The translations under genes and the position numbers were made by a program. Positions 54,721 to 55,766 of a DNA stretch of 55,766 bases are shown here, in pieces (within the stretch, counting starts at the first letter, position 1; each line of letters opens with the position of its first letter). The DNA is from Bacteroidia bacterium (GTDB lineage Bacteria > Bacteroidota > Bacteroidia > Bacteroidales > GWF2-35-48), in assembly GCA_016212695.1 (NCBI GenBank), contig JACREX010000054.1:1-55766 (forward strand), given 5' to 3'. The notes under the pieces are model-generated. The model saw only the letters and a program-made list of their open reading frames with translations, did no database searches and was not told the DNA's origin.

Positions 54721-55589
54721 TTTGTTCTGAGTTTAATAATATCCGATTGCAGATTTTCATAGGCCTCTTTCGAATATTCAAAAGAATTATTACCGGATAG
54801 CACCAATTTATTATCTTTTGATTTTTCTGTTTTCAGGTTTTCTGTTTTGAAATTCATCTTACTGAATGACATCTTAATGTTTTCCATATCAAGAATTACA
54901 TCGGATATGTTTTTATTCTTTTTCAGTGATTGCAACAAAGCAAGAAGGTCGTCGAACAACAATTTCTGTTCTATAATCCGCTTGGAAATATATTCAGGAT
55001 CCGTATCTGCCGACTTAATGATTAAATAAAGAGTTTCAACGAAAGCGCCGGACAGCAGCAGGGCATATGTGTTTTTTTGTTCTTTCTCTAAGATATTATC
55101 AAGGGTGTATTTGTAAACCTCGTTTGAGATGGCAGTCAACGTGTCGGCATTCAACGTACTATTGATAATTTTATCTTTAATTTTCTGATCAATTCCTGAA
55201 GCAATATTTTCTTCCTTGCATAAATTGTCAATAACCTTAAAATAATTTCCCAGTTCGCTGTTCTTTTCGAAAAATACGAGGTATGCCACATCAGCGGAAT
55301 AAACGCCTATATTTATGATTTTATCTTTGGTTGTAATATATCTCTCTTTGTTGTTCAGCGGATTTATAAATTGATTATTAAATTTGATTTTCCCTGTTTC
55401 TATATAGGTAATAATTTCATACGGAGATGGCAAATAACAGATAGCGTCTTCCAGATTCTGAAGAGCGGTAGTATCTGCATTCTCTGTTTCATTTGCGGTT
55501 TTGTTACCATTTTGTTCTGTTTGCGTACACGTGATGCAGGCAAGGGAAATCAGAATAAAGAGCAGCGATGGGCTCAAGATGTTTTTCAT
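54705..55589 (-). CDS. Unknown lipoprotein, first gene of the T9SS cluster
   Basis: 294 residues. The lipobox ISLACITC puts the lipidated Cys near residue 21; a Thr/Asn/Glu-rich linker (TEQNGNKTANETENAD) follows. The rest is largely helical (DAICYLPSPYEIITYIETG, GVYSADVAYLVFF, KNTYALLLSGAFVETLYLIIK). I do not recognise the family with certainty. Genes of this kind often open PorP/SprF operons, but that is a general impression. The region upstream is the composite repeat copy 2, with no clear promoter. Confidence 0.85.
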   Translation of the reverse strand: MKNILSPSLLFILISLACITCTQTEQNGNKTANETENADTTALQNLEDAICYLPSPYEIITYIETGKIKFNNQFINPLNNKERYITTKDKIINIGVYSADVAYLVFFEKNSELGNYFKVIDNLCKEENIASGIDQKIKDKIINSTLNADTLTAISNEVYKYTLDNILEKEQKNTYALLLSGAFVETLYLIIKSADTDPEYISKRIIEQKLLFDDLLALLQSLKKNKNISDVILDMENIKMSFSKMNFKTENLKTEKSKDNKLVLSGNNSFEYSKEAYENLQSDIIKLRTKWTKK

Positions 55590-55654
55590 AGAATCAATTT
55601 TTTAAAAGATATTTAATTGGATTAATAATACTTCGGACAGTTTTTATTTATTTT

Positions 55655-55750
55655 GGGCTAAAGCCCTTTATTGTTCGGGGTTTTGACTAACCCCGACCTT
55701 AAGGTCGGGGTAATAAATAAAACCACCTATTTATAAGGACTTCAGTCCTT
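55655..55750. repeat. Composite cruciform repeat, copy 2
   Basis: GGGCTAAAGCCC (55655-55666), then GGGTTTTGACTA, then the perfect 22-base palindrome at 55690-55711 (ACCCCGACC, TTAA, GGTCGGGGT), then ATAAAACC and AAGGAC...GTCCTT (55735-55750). The order of parts is that of the copy at 17423-17537, without the inner insert. The window ends just after it. Confidence 0.85.
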
Positions 55751-55766
55751 TCATGAAAAAAATGTC

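Overview
The window is a stretch of chromosome from a member of the Bacteroidota, probably an environmental or uncultured lineage. The evidence is five proteins with type IX secretion system (T9SS) sorting tails or gliding-type C-termini, a PorP/SprF-family protein beside a PorE-like OmpA protein, several genes preceded by the Bacteroidota promoter pattern TTTG-N19/20-TAnnTTTG, a Rel/PurA neighbourhood of the kind common in this phylum, and weak or absent Shine-Dalgarno sequences. No rRNA, tRNA, CRISPR array, prophage or complete insertion sequence was seen.

Layout. 1-135: tail of a Y1 (IS200/RAYT-like) transposase. 159-4476: a very large secreted LamG/FISUMP/SprB-repeat protein broken by one extra A. 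4505-10876 (minus strand): a membrane-anchored coiled-coil protein with a SHOCT-like tail, an S41 protease, argS and cysQ. 11142: a tiny secreted Lys/Glu-rich protein. 11442-14412 (minus): an FAD-dependent L-2-hydroxyglutarate oxidase and an M23 endopeptidase. 14573-22162 (plus): three secreted enzymes, namely a metallophosphatase, a C1 cysteine protease and a subtilase; the first and third carry T9SS tails. 22197-24466: a membrane/GNAT-like protein overlapping tail-to-tail with an amidohydrolase lipoprotein. 24628-28956: rel, an unknown exported protein and purA. 28964-32950: an MFS carrier, a metal-chelate-type binding lipoprotein and a secreted MEMO1-family protein. 33185-37035: a PabA/TrpG amidotransferase, ppdK and a histone-H1-like repeat protein. 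37195: an S9 peptidase. 40099-46351 (minus): a propeller/SpoIIE phosphatase sensor, a radical SAM/SPASM enzyme and a TIGR04222-like membrane protein with a Gly-rich tail carrying three CxxC motifs. 46612-55589 (minus): a five-gene T9SS/gliding-type cluster (lipoprotein, small exported protein, 14-PKD giant adhesin, PorP/SprF, PorE-like OmpA).

The strongest unexplained signals are repeats that invade genes. (1) Palindromes with AGACG...CGTCT arms and different cores occur six times: four inside the first large gene (three at the same loop of successive SprB-type repeats), one as its terminator, and one inside the phosphatase domain at 40402-40438. (2) A second palindrome (TGCCTGCCGGTAGGCA type) is translated inside the coiled-coil gene and recurs at 44953-45007. 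(3) Low-complexity 'word' repeats (TTCGTAATTCG, CAATCTTCAATC, GCAGTTGGCAGTA) fill gaps and are also translated, twice in signal-peptide regions. (4) A composite cruciform at 17423-17537 and 55655-55750 shows compensatory changes between copies. The best candidate for an undescribed protein system is the radical SAM/SPASM enzyme next to the TIGR04222-like protein with the CxxC/Gly tail, which may be an enzyme-substrate pair.
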